From Nematostella vectensis (Eukaryota > Cnidaria > Anthozoa > Actiniaria > Edwardsiidae), in contig NC_064045.1 of the NCBI RefSeq assembly GCF_932526225.1, positions 868,001-932,000 of the forward strand: a stretch of DNA of 64,000 nt, written 5' to 3'. Made by a program: the position numbers and the translations under genes. The notes beneath the pieces are model-generated. The model did no database searches, was not told the origin of the DNA, and was given only the letters and a program-made list of their open reading frames with translations. Positions 51,135 to 63,205 of this stretch are shown in pieces. Every line of letters begins with the position of its first letter. Position 1 is the stretch's first letter.

Positions 51135-52059
51135 ATAGTGTTCTTTGTTGAAGGGAAGTCTCAAAACTTCTGGGTTGGACCGCATATGGTACTTTTAAGA
51201 GCCTCTCGAGAGAACAAGCCTTATCTAGATTTTTTTGGTCCGTCCTGTCACGCCCAGGGCATGCACAAACACGTGAGGGCACCAACCCCCATCACTTTTA
51301 TAATGGTCCCTCTTCCTTATCACAAGTCTGGTACTCTTAACATTATGTGGTGTTATGGAGTAATGTACTCTTACATGAGAGAAAAAGCGTCTTTTGTTTT
51401 AATTTTATATTGAAACCTGTGTCAACAGGTGTAAAGTGTATTAACACTAGCTTTACACCTATAAAATATCAACAACTATCTGTGATAGAAGTGGCTGGCG
51501 TAATGACAGCTTGGCTTGCTTGAATCTGTCTTGTATTTGGCTAGAACTAGTTCTTTGATCTCGAACGGGTAAAGGGGCCCATGCAGGTTATTTTTTTTCA
51601 CGATATACACCTTATAATTATAATTGATGTCCATCGCAATCCCTGCTTCCTAAAGTTAGAGCCTAGTGCACCACTGGAGTCTAATGGACTCCGAGAAATT
51701 TAAAAATGCATACTGCTAGTTTTGCCGCTGTTAATTTATCATATACCATTGTCTGGTCTCGCAAATAAATAATAAGAGATACATTATATATTTAAATATA
51801 TACAGAAATACTTTATATATTAATATAATATAAGAGTCTCCAGAGGGACTTTGAAGGCTGTTCCAAAACTGTGCTTATTATACATGTACGACCTACTTTT
51901 GGTTTAGAAGTTTGTGAGAAGTCATTGAATATCTTATTCCGTTTTGATTCTCTGGTTACTGACAAGTCCTGGTGCAGGTGCTAATGGCCAGATTAGAAGA
52001 GTTCTGGGCTCTTGTCAAAGTCGTATTCGCTTTTTTTTTCTGTGTTTTGAATAGTCCAC
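51135..52059 (+). repeat. Monomer 56: null head joined to monomer-8 tail
   Basis: 925 bp. Null and RAPTP up to about 51,290, then A 51300, T 51354 and C 51940, all otherwise found only in monomer 8. The P3 junction has TTCGC before the T-run. Confidence 0.95.
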
Positions 52060-52989
52060 ATGGTGTTCTTTGTTGAAGGGAAGTCTCAAAACTTCTGGGT
52101 TGGACCGCATGTGGTACTTCTAAGAGCCTCTCGAGAGAACAAGCCTTATCTAGATTTTTTTGGTCCGTCCTGTCACGCCCAGGGCATGCACAAACACGTG
52201 TGGGCACCAACGCCTATCACTTTTGTAATGGTCCTTCTTCCCTATCACAAGTCTGCTACTCATAACATTATGTGGTGTCATGGAGTAATGTACTCTAACA
52301 TGAGAGAGAAAGCGTCTTTTGTTTTAATTTGATATTGAAACCTGTGTCAACAGGTGTAAAGTGTATTAACACTAGCTTTACACCTGTAAAATATCAGCAA
52401 CTATCTGTGATAGAAGTGGCTGGCGTAATGACAGCTTGGCTTGCTTGAATCTCTGCCTTGTATTTGGATAGAACTAGTTCTTTGATCTCGAACGGGTAAA
52501 GGGGCCCATGCAGGTTATTTTTTTTCACGATATACACCTTATAATTATAATTGATGTCGATCGCAATCCCTGCTTCCTAAAGTTAGAGCCTAGTGCACCA
52601 CTGGAGTCCAATGGACTCCGAGAAATTTAAAAATTCATACTGCTAGTTTTGCCGCTGTTAATTTAACATATACCATTGTCTGGTCTTGCAAATAAATAAT
52701 AAGAGATACTTTATACATTTCAATATATACAGAAATACTTTGTATATTAATTTAATATAAGAGTCTCCAGAGGGACTTTGAAGGCTGTTCCAAAAATGTG
52801 CTTATTATACATGTACGACCTACTTTGGGTTTAGAAGTTTGTGAGAAGTCATTGAATATCTTATTCGGTTTTGATTCTCTGGTGTACTGACTAGTCCTGG
52901 TGCAGGTGCCAATGGCCAGATTAGAAGAGTTCTGGGCTCTTGTCAAAGTCGTATTAGTTTTTTATTTTTCGGTGTATTGAATAGTCCAC
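52060..52989 (+). repeat. Monomer 57: EVK / APTP / A1 / P1
   Basis: 930 bp. G at 52331 creates an earlier stop, leaving a 90-codon frame. GTCGATCG and TTCATACTGC (A2 marks) are joined to the GTATATTAATTT A1 end, so a switch lies near 52,640-52,740. Confidence 0.95.
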
Positions 52990-53914
52990 ATGGTGTTCTT
53001 TGTTGAAGGGAAGTCTCAAAACTTCTGGGTTGGACCGCATATGGTACTTCTAAGAGCCTCTCGAGAGAACCAGCCTTATCTAGATTTTTTTGGTCCGTCC
53101 TGTCACGCCCAGGGCATGCACAAACACGTGTGGGCCGCACCCACCATCACTTTTGTAATGGTCCCTCTTCCTTATCACAAGTCTGGTACTCTTAACATTA
53201 TGTGGTGTCATGGAGTAATGTACTCTAACATGAGAGAGAAAGCGTCTTTTGTTTTAATTTTATATTGAAACCTGTGTCAACAGGTGTAAAGTGTATTAAC
53301 ACTAGCTTTACACCTATAAAATATCAACAACTATCTGTGATAGAAGTGGCTGGCGTAATGACAGCTTGGCTTGCTTGAATCTGCCTTGTATTTGGCTAGA
53401 ACTAGTTCTTTGATCTCGAACGGGTAAAGGGGCCCATGCAGGTTATTTTTTTTCACAATATACACCTTATAATTATAATTGATGTCCATCGCAATCCCTG
53501 CTTCCTAAAGTTAGAGCCTAGTGCACCACTGGAGTCCAATGGACTCCGAGAAATTTAAAAATGCATACTGCTAGTTTTGCCGCTGTTAATTTATCATATA
53601 CCATTGTCTGGTCTCGCAAATAAATAATAAGAGATACATTATATATTTCAATATATACAGAAATACTTTATATATTAATATAATATAAGAGTCTCCAGAG
53701 GGACTTTGAAGGCTGTTCCAAAACTGTGCTTATTATACATGTACGACCTACTTTGGGTTTAGAAGTTTGTGAGAAGTCATTGAATATCTTATTCGGTTTT
53801 GATTCTCTGGTTACTGACAAGTCCTGGTGCAGGTGCTAATGGCCAGATTAGAAGAGTTCTGGGCTCTTGTCAAAGTCGTATTCGTTTTTTTTTTCGGTGT
53901 TTTGAATAGTCCAC
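52990..53914 (+). repeat. Monomer 58: EMQ / AAPT / A3 / P3
   Basis: 925 bp. Has TCTAACATGAG (residue N) where other EMQ copies have TCTTACATGAG. Confidence 0.95.
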
Positions 53915-54843
53915 ATGGTGTTCTTTGTTGAAGGGAAGTCTCAAAACTTCTGGGTTGGACCGCATGTGGTACTTCTAAGAGCCTCTCGAGAGAACAAGCC
54001 TTATCTAGATTTTTTTGGTCCGTCCTGTCACGCCCAGGGCATGCACAAACACGTGTGGGCACCAACCCCTATCACTTTTGTAATGGTCTTTTTTCCCTAT
54101 CACAAGTCTGCTACTCATAACATTATGTGGTGTCATGGAGTAATGTACTCTAACATGAGAGAGAAAGCGTCTTTTGTTTTAATTTTATATTGAAACCTGT
54201 GTCAACAGGTGTAAAGTGTATTAACACTAGCTTTACACCTGTAAAATATCAGCAACTATCTGTGATAGAAGTGGCTGGCGTAATGACAGCTTGGCTTGCT
54301 TGAATCTCTGCCTTGTATTTGGCTAGAACTAGTTCTTTGATCTCGAACGGGTAAAGGGGCCCATGCAGGTTATTTTTTTTCACGATATACACCTTATAAT
54401 TATAATTGATGTCCATCGCAATCCCTGCTTCCTAAAGTTAGAGCCTAGTGCACCACTGGAGTCCAATGGACTCCGTGAAATTTAAAAATGCATACCGCTA
54501 GTTTTGCCGCTGTTAATTTATCATATACCATTGTCTGGTCTCGCAAATAAATAATAAGAGATACATTATATATTTCAATATATACAGAAATACTTTATAT
54601 GTTAATATAATATAAGAGTCTCCAGAGGGACTTTGATGGCTGTTCCAAAACTGTGCTTATTATACATGTACGACCTACTTTGGGTTTAGAAGTTTGTGAG
54701 AAGTCATTGAATATCTTATTCGGTTTTGATTCTCTGGTTACTGACAAGTCCTGGTGCAGGTGCCAATGGCCAGATTAGAAGAGTTCTGGGCTCTTGTCAA
54801 AGTCGTATTCGTTTTTTATTTTTCGGTGTATTGAATAGTCCAC
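53915..54843 (+). repeat. Monomer 59: EVK / APTP / A4 / P4
   Basis: 929 bp. Counterpart of monomer 16 at +39,915, including GACTTTGATGG. Private T at 54089. Confidence 0.95.
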
Positions 54844-55772
54844 ATGGTGTTCTTTGTTAAAGGGAAGTCTCAAAACTTCTGGGTTGGACCGCATGTGGTA
54901 CTTCTAAGAGCCTCTCGAGAGAACAAGCCTTATCTAGATTTTTTTGGTCCGTCCTGTCACGCCCAGGGCATGCACAAACACGTGTGGGCACCAACCCCTA
55001 TCACTTTTGTAATGGTCCTTTTTCCCTATCACAAGTCTGCTACTCATAACATTATGTGGTGTCATGGAGTAATGTACTCTAACATGAGAGAGAAAGCGTC
55101 TTTTGTTTTAATTTTATATTGAAACCTGTGTCAACAGGTGTAAAGTGTATTAACACTAGCTTTACACCTGTAAAATATCAGCAACTATCTGTGATAGAAG
55201 TGGCTGGCGTAATGACAGCTTGGCTTGCTTGAATCTCTGCCTTGTATTTGGCTAGAACTAGTTCTTTGATCTCGAACGGGTAAAGGGGCCCATGCAGGTT
55301 ATTTTTTTTCACGATATACACCTTATAATTATAATTGATGTCCATCGCAATCCCTGCTTCCTAAAGTTAGAGCCTAGTGCACCACTGGAGTCCAATGGAC
55401 TCCGTGAAATTTAAAAATGCATACCGCTAGTTTTGCCGCTGTTAATTTATCATATACCATTGTCTGGTCTCGCAAATAAATAATAAGAGATACATTATAT
55501 ATTTCAATATATACAGAAATACTTTATATGTTAATATAATATAAGAGTCTCCAGAGGGACTTTGAAGGCTGTTCCAAAACTGTGCTTATTATACATGTAC
55601 GACCTACTTTGGGTTTAGAAGTTTGTGAGAAGTCATTGAATATCTTATTCGGTTTTGATTCTCTGGTTACTGACAAGTCCTGGTGCAGGTGCCAATGGCC
55701 AGATTAGAAGAGTTCTGGGCTCTTGTCAAAGTCGTATTCGTTTTTTATTTTTCGGTGTATTGAATAGTCCAC
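54844..55772 (+). repeat. Monomer 60: KVK / APTP / A4 / P4
   Basis: 929 bp. Counterpart of monomer 17 with a plain T-run of 8. No private base noticed. Confidence 0.95.
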
Positions 55773-56701
55773 ATGGTGTTCTTTGTTAAAGGGAAGTCTC
55801 AAAACTTCTGGGTTGGACCGCATGTGGTACTTCTAAGAGCCTCTCGAGAGAACCAGCCTTATCTAGATTTTTTTGGTCCGTCCTGTCACGCCCAGGGCAT
55901 GCACAAACACGTGTGGGCCTCACCCCCCATCACTTTTGTAATGGTCCCTCCTCCTTATCACAAGTCTGCTACTCATAACATTATGTGGTGTCATGGAGTA
56001 ATGTACTCTTACATGAGAGAGAAAGCGTCTTTTGTTTTAATTTTATATTGAAACCTGAGTCAACAGGTGTAAAGTGTATTAACACTAGCTTTACACCTGT
56101 AAAATATCAGCAACTATCTGTGATAGAAGTGGCTGGCGTAATGACAGCTTGGCTTGCTTGAATCTCTGCCTTGTATTTGGATAGAACTAGTTCTTTGATC
56201 TCGAACGGGTAAAGGGGCCCATGCAGGTTATTTCTTTTCACGATATACACCTTATAATTATAATTGATGTCCATCGCAATCCCTCCTTCCTGAAGATAGA
56301 GCCTAGTGCACCACTGGAGTCCAATGGACTCCGTGAAATTTAAAAATGCATACCGCTAGTTTTGCCGCTGTTAATTTATCATATACCATTGTCTGGTCTC
56401 GCAAATAAATAATAAGAGATACATTATATATTTCAATATATACAGAAATACTTTATATGTTAATATAATATAAGAGTCTCCAGAGGGACTTTGAAGGCTG
56501 TTCCAAAACTGTGCTTATTATACATGTACGACCTACTTTGGGTTTAGAAGTTTGTGAGAAGTCATTGAATATCTTATTCGGTTTTGATTCTCTGGTTACT
56601 GACAAGTCCTGGTGCAGGTGCCAATGGCTAGATTAGAAGAATTCTGGGCTCTTGTCAAAGTCGTATTCGTTTTTTATTTTTCGGTGTATTGAATAGTCCA
56701 C
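55773..56701 (+). repeat. Monomer 61: KVQ / ASPP / A4 / P4
   Basis: 929 bp. Counterpart of monomer 18, lacking its A at 16397. Confidence 0.95.
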
Positions 56702-57719
56702 ATAGTGTTCTTTGTTGAAGGGAAGTCTCAAAACTTCTGGGTTGGACCGCATATGGTACTTTTAAGAGCCTCTCGAGAGAACAAGCCTTATCTAGATTTT
56801 TTTGGTCCGTCCTGTCACGCCCAGGGCATGCACAAACACGTGAGGGCACCAACCCCCATCACTTTTGTAATGGTCCTTCTTCCTTATCACAAGTCTGCTA
56901 CTCATAACATTATGTGGTGTCATGGAGTAATGTACTCTTACATGAGAGAGAAAGCGTCTTTTGTTTTAATTTTATATTGAAACCTGAGTCAACAGGTGTA
57001 AAGTGTATTAACACTAGCTTTACACCTGTAAAATATCAGCAACTATCTGTGATAGAAGTGGCTGGCGTAAAGACAGCTTGGCTTGCTTGAATCTCTGCGT
57101 TGTATTTGGATAGAACTAGTTCTTTGATCTCGAACGGGTAAAGGGGCCCATGCAGGTTATTTTTTTTCACGATATACACCTTATAATTATAATTGATGTC
57201 CATCGCAATCCCTGCTTCCTAAAGTTAGAGCCTAGTGCACCACTGGAGTCCAATGGACTCCGAGAAATTTAAAAATTCATACTGCTAGTTTTGCCGCTGT
57301 TAATTTAACATATACCATTGTCTGGTCTTGCAAATAAATAATAAGAGATACTTTATACATTTCAATATATACAGAAATACTTTATATATTAATATAATAT
57401 AAGAGTCTCCAGAGGGACTTTGAAGGCTGTTCCAAAAATGTGCTTATTATACATGTACGACCTACTTTGGGTTTAGAAGTTTGTGAGAAGTCATTGAATA
57501 TCTTATTCGGTTTTGATTTATCTGGTGTACTGAGTAGTCCTGGTGCAGGTGCCAATGGCCAGATTAGAAGAGTTCTGGGCTCTTGTCAAAGTCGTATTCG
57601 TTTTTTATTTTTCGGTGTATTGAATAGTCCACATGGTGTTCTTTGTTAAAGGGAAGTCTCAAAACTTCTGGGTTGGACCGCATATGGTACTTCTAAGAGC
57701 CTCTCGAGAGAACCAGCCT
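55860..57719 (+). repeat. 2-monomer duplication, copy 1 (1,860 bp)
   Basis: Runs from the ASPP mid block of monomer 61 through null monomer 62 to the KMQ head of monomer 63. The same order (ASPP, A4/P4, null head, GAATCTCTGCG, A2, P2 with ACTGAGTAG, KMQ head) follows immediately again. Limits are approximate. Confidence 0.75.
56702..57632 (+). repeat. Monomer 62: null / RAPTP / A2 / P2
   Basis: 931 bp. Counterpart of monomer 19 without the extra base. ACTGAGTAG junction. Confidence 0.95.
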
Positions 57720-58561
57720 TATCTAGATTTTTTTGGTCCGTCCTGTCACGCCCAGGGCATGCACAAACACGTGTGGGCCTCACCCCCCATCACTTTTGTA
57801 ATGGTCCCTCCTCCTTATCACAAGTCTGCTACTCATAACATTATGTGGTGTCATGGAGTAATGTACTCTTACATGAGAGAGAAAGCGTCTTTTGTTTTAA
57901 TTTTATATTGAAACCTGAGTCAACAGGTGTAAAGTGTATTAACACTAGCTTTACACCTGTAAAATATCAGCAACTATCTGTGATAGAAGTGGCTGGCGTA
58001 ATGACAGCTTGGCTTGCTTGAATCTCTGCCTTGTATTTGGATAGAACTAGTTCTTTGATCTCGAACGGGTAAAGGGGCCCATGCAGGTTATTTCTTTTCA
58101 CGATATACACCTTATAATTATAATTGATGTCCATCGCAATCCCTCCTTCCTGAAGATAGAGCCTAGTGCACCACTGGAGTCCAATGGACTCCGTGAAATT
58201 TAAAAATGCATACCGCTAGTTTTGCCGCTGTTAATTTATCATATACCATTGTCTGGTCTCGCAAATAAATAATAAGAGATACATTATATATTTCAATATA
58301 TACAGAAATACTTTATATGTTAATATAATATAAGAGTCTCCAGAGGGACTTTGAAGGCTGTTCCAAAACTGTGCTTATTATACATGTACGACCTACTTTG
58401 GGTTTGGAAGTTTGTGAGAAGTCATTGAATATCTTATTCGGTTTTGATTCTCTGGTTACTGACAAGTCCTGGTGCAGGTGCCAATGGCTAGATTAGAAGA
58501 ATTCTGGGCTCTTGTCAAAGTCGTATTCGTTTTTTATTTTTCGGTGTATTGAATAGTCCAC
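57633..58561 (+). repeat. Monomer 63: KMQ / ASPP / A4 / P4
   Basis: 929 bp. The only KMQ head joined to ASPP; this is the 2-monomer duplication junction. Private G at 58406. Confidence 0.95.
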
Positions 58562-59579
58562 ATAGTGTTCTTTGTTGAAGGGAAGTCTCAAAACTTCTGG
58601 GTTGGACCGCATATGGTACTTTTAAGAGCCTCTCGAGAGAACAAGCCTTATCTAGATTTTTTCGGTCCGTCCTGTCACGCCCAGGGCATGCACAAACACG
58701 TGAGGGCACCAACCCCCATCACTTTTGTAATGGTCCTTCTTCCTTATCACAAGTCTGCTACTCATAACATTATGTGGTGTCATGGAGTAATGTACTCTTA
58801 CATGAGAGAGAAAGCGTCTTTTGTTTTAATTTTATATTGAAACCTGAGTCAACAGGTGTAAAGTGTATTAACACTAGCTTTACACCTGTAAAATATCAGC
58901 AACTATCTGTGATAGAAGTGGCTGGCGTAAAGACAGCTTGGCTTGCTTGAATCTCTGCGTTGTATTTGGATAGAACTAGTTCTTTGATCTCGAACGGGTA
59001 AAGGGGCCCATGCAGGTTATTTGTTTTCACGATATACACCTTATAATTATAATTGATGTCCATCGCAATCCCTGCTTCCTAAAGTTAGAGCCTAGTGCAC
59101 CACTGGAGTCCAATGGACTCCGAGAAATTTAAAAATTCATACTGCTAGTTTTGCCGCTGTTAATTTAACATATACCATTGTCTGGTCTTGCAAATAAATA
59201 ATAAGAGATACTTTATACATTTCAATATATACAGAAATACTTTATATATTAATATAATATAAGAGTCTCCAGAGGGACTTCGAAGGCTGTTCCAAAAATG
59301 TGCTTATTATACATGTACGACCTACTTTGGGTTTAGAAGTTTGTGAGAAGTCATTGAATATCTTATTCGGTTTTGATTTATCTGGTGTACTGAGTAGTCC
59401 TGGTGCAGGTGCCAATGGCCAGATTAGAAGAGTTCTGGGCTCTTGTCAAAGTCGTATTCGTTTTTTATTTTTCGGTGTATTGAATAGTCCACATGGTGTT
59501 CTTTGTTAAAGGGAAGTCTCAAAACTTCTGGGTTGGACCGCATATGGTACTTCTAAGAGCCTCTCGAGAGAACCAGCCT
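57720..59579 (+). repeat. 2-monomer duplication, copy 2
   Basis: Second pass of the two-monomer block, from the ASPP mid block of monomer 63 to the KMQ head of monomer 65. It differs from copy 1 by G 58406, C 58663, C 59281 and by TTTGTTTT instead of eight T at the T-run near 59,020. The related block at 15.8-18.6 kb has only one pass, so this looks like a local expansion. Confidence 0.75.
58562..59492 (+). repeat. Monomer 64: null / RAPTP / A2 / P2
   Basis: 931 bp. Private C 58663 interrupts the seven-T run in the open frame; private C 59281. TTTGTTTT at the T-run. Confidence 0.95.
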
Positions 59580-60418
59580 TATCTAGATTTTTTTGGTCCG
59601 TCCTGTCACGCCCAGGGCATGCACAAACACGTGTGGGCCGCACCCACCATCACTTTTGTAATGGTCCCTCTTCCTTATCACAAGTCTGGTACTCTTAACA
59701 TTATGTGGTGTCATGGAGTAATGTACTCTTACATGAGAGAAAAAGCGTCTTTTGTTTTAATTTTATATTGAAACCTGTGTCAACAGGTGTAAAGTGTATT
59801 AACACTAGCTTTACACCTATAAAATATCAACAACTATCTGTGATAGAAGTGGCTGGCGTAATGACAGCTTGGCTTGCTTGAATCTGTCTTGTATTTGGCT
59901 AGAACTAGTTCTTTGATCTCGAACGGGTAAAGGGGCCCATGCAGGTTATTTTTTTTCACGATATACACCTTATAATTATAATTGATGTCCATCGCAATCC
60001 CTGCTTCCTAAAGTTAGAGCCTAGTGCACCACTGGAGTCTAATGGACTCCGAGAAATTTAAAAATGCATACTGCTAGTTTTGCCGCTGTTAATTTATCAT
60101 ATACCATTGTCTGGTCTCGCAAATAAATAATAAGAGATACATTATATATTTCAATATATACAGAAATACTTTATATATTAATATAATATAAGAGTCTCCA
60201 GAGGGACTTTGAAGGCTGTTCCAAAACTGTGCTTATTATACATGTACGACCTACTTTTGGTTTAGAAGTTTGTGAGAAGTCATTGAATATCTTATTCGGT
60301 TTTGATTCTCTGGTTACTGACAAGTCCTGGTGCAGGTGCTAATGGCCAGATTAGAAGAGTTCTGGGCTCTTGTCAAAGTCGTATTCGTTTTTTTTTTTCT
60401 GTGTTTTGAATAGTCCAC
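59493..60418 (+). repeat. Monomer 65: KMQ / AAPT / A3 / P3
   Basis: 926 bp. Counterpart of monomer 20, lacking A 18418. Confidence 0.95.
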
Positions 60419-61349
60419 ATGGTGTTCTTTGTTGAAGGGAAGTCTCAAAACTTCTGGGTTGGACCGCATGTGGTACTTCTAAGAGCCTCTCGAGAGAACA
60501 AGCCTTATCTAGATTTTTTTGGTCCGTCCTGTCACGCCCAGGGCATGCACAAACACGTGTGGGCACCAACGCCTATCACTTTTGTAATGGTCCTTCTTCC
60601 CTATCACAAGTCTGCTACTCATAACATTATGTGGTGTCATGGAGTAATGTACTCTAACATGAGAGAGAAAGCGTCTTTTGTTTTAATTTTATATTGAAAC
60701 CTGTGTCAACAGGTGTAAAGTGTATTAACACTAGCTTTACACCTGTAAAATATCAGCAACTATCTGTGATAGAAGTGGCTGGCGTAATGACAGCTTGGCT
60801 TGCTTGAATCTCTGCCTTGTATTTGGATAGAACTAGTTCTTTGATCTCGAACGGGTAAAGGGGCCCATGCAGGTTATTTTTTTTCACGATATACACCTTA
60901 TAATTATAATTGATGTCGATCGCAATCCCTGCTTCCTAAAGTTAGAGCCTAGTGCACCACTGGAGTCCAATGGACTCCGAGAAATTTAAAAATTCATACT
61001 GCTAGTTTTGCCGCTGTTAATTTAACATATACCATTGTCTGGTCTTGCAAATAAATAATAAGAGATACTTTATACATTTCAATATATACAGAAATACTTT
61101 ATATATTAATATAATATAAGAGTCTCCAGAGGGACTTTGAAGGCTGTTCCAAAAATGTGCTTATTATACATGTACGACCTACTTTGGGTTTAGAAGTTTG
61201 TGAGAAGTCATTGAATATCTTATTCGGTTTTGATTTATCTGGTGTACTGACTAGTCCTGGTGCAGGTGCCAATGGCCAGATTAGAAGAGTTCTGGGCTCT
61301 TGTCAAAGTCGTATTCGTTTTTTTTTTTTCGGTGTATTGAATAGTCCAC
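60419..61349 (+). repeat. Monomer 66: EVK / APTP / A2 / P2
   Basis: 931 bp. Counterpart of monomer 21 (ACCAACGCC, GTCGATCG). The last T-rich tract lost its A and is an unbroken T-run. Confidence 0.95.
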
Positions 61350-62279
61350 ATGGTGTTCTTTGTTAAAGGGAAGTCTCAAAACTTCTGGGTTGGACCGCAT
61401 GTGGTACTTCTAAGAGCCTCTCGAGAGAACAAGCCTTATCTAGATTTTTTTGGTCCGTCCTGTCACGCCCAGGGCATGCACAAACACGTGTGGGCCTCAC
61501 CCCCCATCACTTTTGTAATGGTCCCTCCTCCTTATCACAAGTCTGCTACTCATAACATTATGTGGTGTCATGGAGTAATGTACTCTTACATGAGAGAGAA
61601 AGCGTCTTTTGTTTTAATTTTATATTGAAACCTGAGTCAACAGGTGTAAAGTGTATTAACACTAGCTCTACACCTGTAAAATATCAGCAACTATCTGTGA
61701 TAGAAGTGGCTGGCGTAAAGACAGCTTGGCTTGCTTGAATCTCTGCCTTGTATTTGGATAGAACTAGTTCTTTGATCTCGAACGGGTAAAGGGGCCCATG
61801 CAGGTTATTTTTTTTCACGATATACACCTTATAATTATAATTGATGTCCATCGCAATCCCTGCTTCCTAAAGTTAGAGCCTAGTGCACCACTGGAGTCCA
61901 ATGGACTCCGAGAAATTTAAAAATTCCTACTGCTAGTTTTGCCGCTGTTAATTTAACATATACCATTGTCTGGTCTTGCAAATAAATAATAAGAGATACT
62001 TTATACATTTCAATATATACAGAAATACTTTGTATATTAATTTAATATAAGAGTCTCCAGAGGGACTTTGAAGGCTGTTCCAAAAATGTGCTTATTATAC
62101 ATGTACGACCTACTTTGGGTTTAGAAGTTTGTGAGAAGTCATTGAATATCTTATTCGGTTTTGATTCTCTGGTGTACTGACTAGTCCTGGTGCAGGTGCC
62201 AATGGCCAGATTAGAAGAGTTCTGGGCTCTTGTCAAAGTCGTATTAGTTTTTTATTTTTCGGTGTATTGAATAGTCCAC
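61350..62279 (+). repeat. Monomer 67: KVK / ASPP / A1 / P1
   Basis: 930 bp. C at 61668 is shared with monomers 26 and 36, linking 67-69 to the start of the 10-mer. Confidence 0.95.
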
Positions 62280-63205
62280 ATGGTGTTCTTTGTTGAAGGG
62301 AAGTCTCAAAACTTCTGGGTTGGACCGCATATGATACTTCTAAGAGCCTCTCGAGAGAACCAGCCTTATCTAGATTTTTTTGGTCCGTCCTGTCACGCCC
62401 AGGGCATGCACAAACACGTGTGGGCCGCACCCACCATCACTTTTGTAATGGTCCCTCTTCCTTATCACAAGTCTGGTACTCTTAACATTATGTGGTGTCA
62501 TGGAGTAATGTACTCTTACATGAGAGAGAAAGCGTCTTTTGTTTTAATTTTATATTGAAACCTGTGTCAACAGGTGTAAAGTGTATTAACACTAGCTTTA
62601 CACCTATAAAATATCAACAACTATCTGTGATAGAAGTGGCTGGCGTAATGACAGCTTGGCTTGCTTGAATCTGCCTTGTATTTGGCTAGAACTAGTTCTT
62701 TGATCTCGAACGGGTAAAGGGGCCCATGCAGGTTATTTTTTTTCACAATATACACCTTATAATTATAATTGATGTCCATCGCAATCCCTGCTTCCTAAAG
62801 TTAGAGCCTAGTGCACCACTGGAGTCCAATGGACTCCGAGAAATTTAAAAATGCATACTGCTAGTTTTGCCGCTGTTAATTTATCATATACCATTGTCTG
62901 GTCTCGCAAATAAATAATAAGAGATACATTATATATTTCAATATATACAGAAATACTTTATATATTAATATAATATAAGAGTCTCCAGAGGGACTTTGAA
63001 GGCTGTTCCAAAACTGTGCTTATTATACATGTACGACCTACTTTGGGTTTAGAAGTTTGTGAGAAGTCATTGAATATCTTATTCGGTTTTGATTCTCTGG
63101 TTACTGACAAGTCCTGGTGCAGGTGCTAATGGCCAGATTAGAAGAGTTCTGGGCTCTTGTCAAAGTCGTATTCGTTTTTTTTTTTCGGTGTTTTGAATAG
63201 TCCAC
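62280..63205 (+). repeat. Monomer 68: EMQ / AAPT / A3 / P3
   Basis: 926 bp. Private A at 62334 changes residue 19 V to I. Confidence 0.95.
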
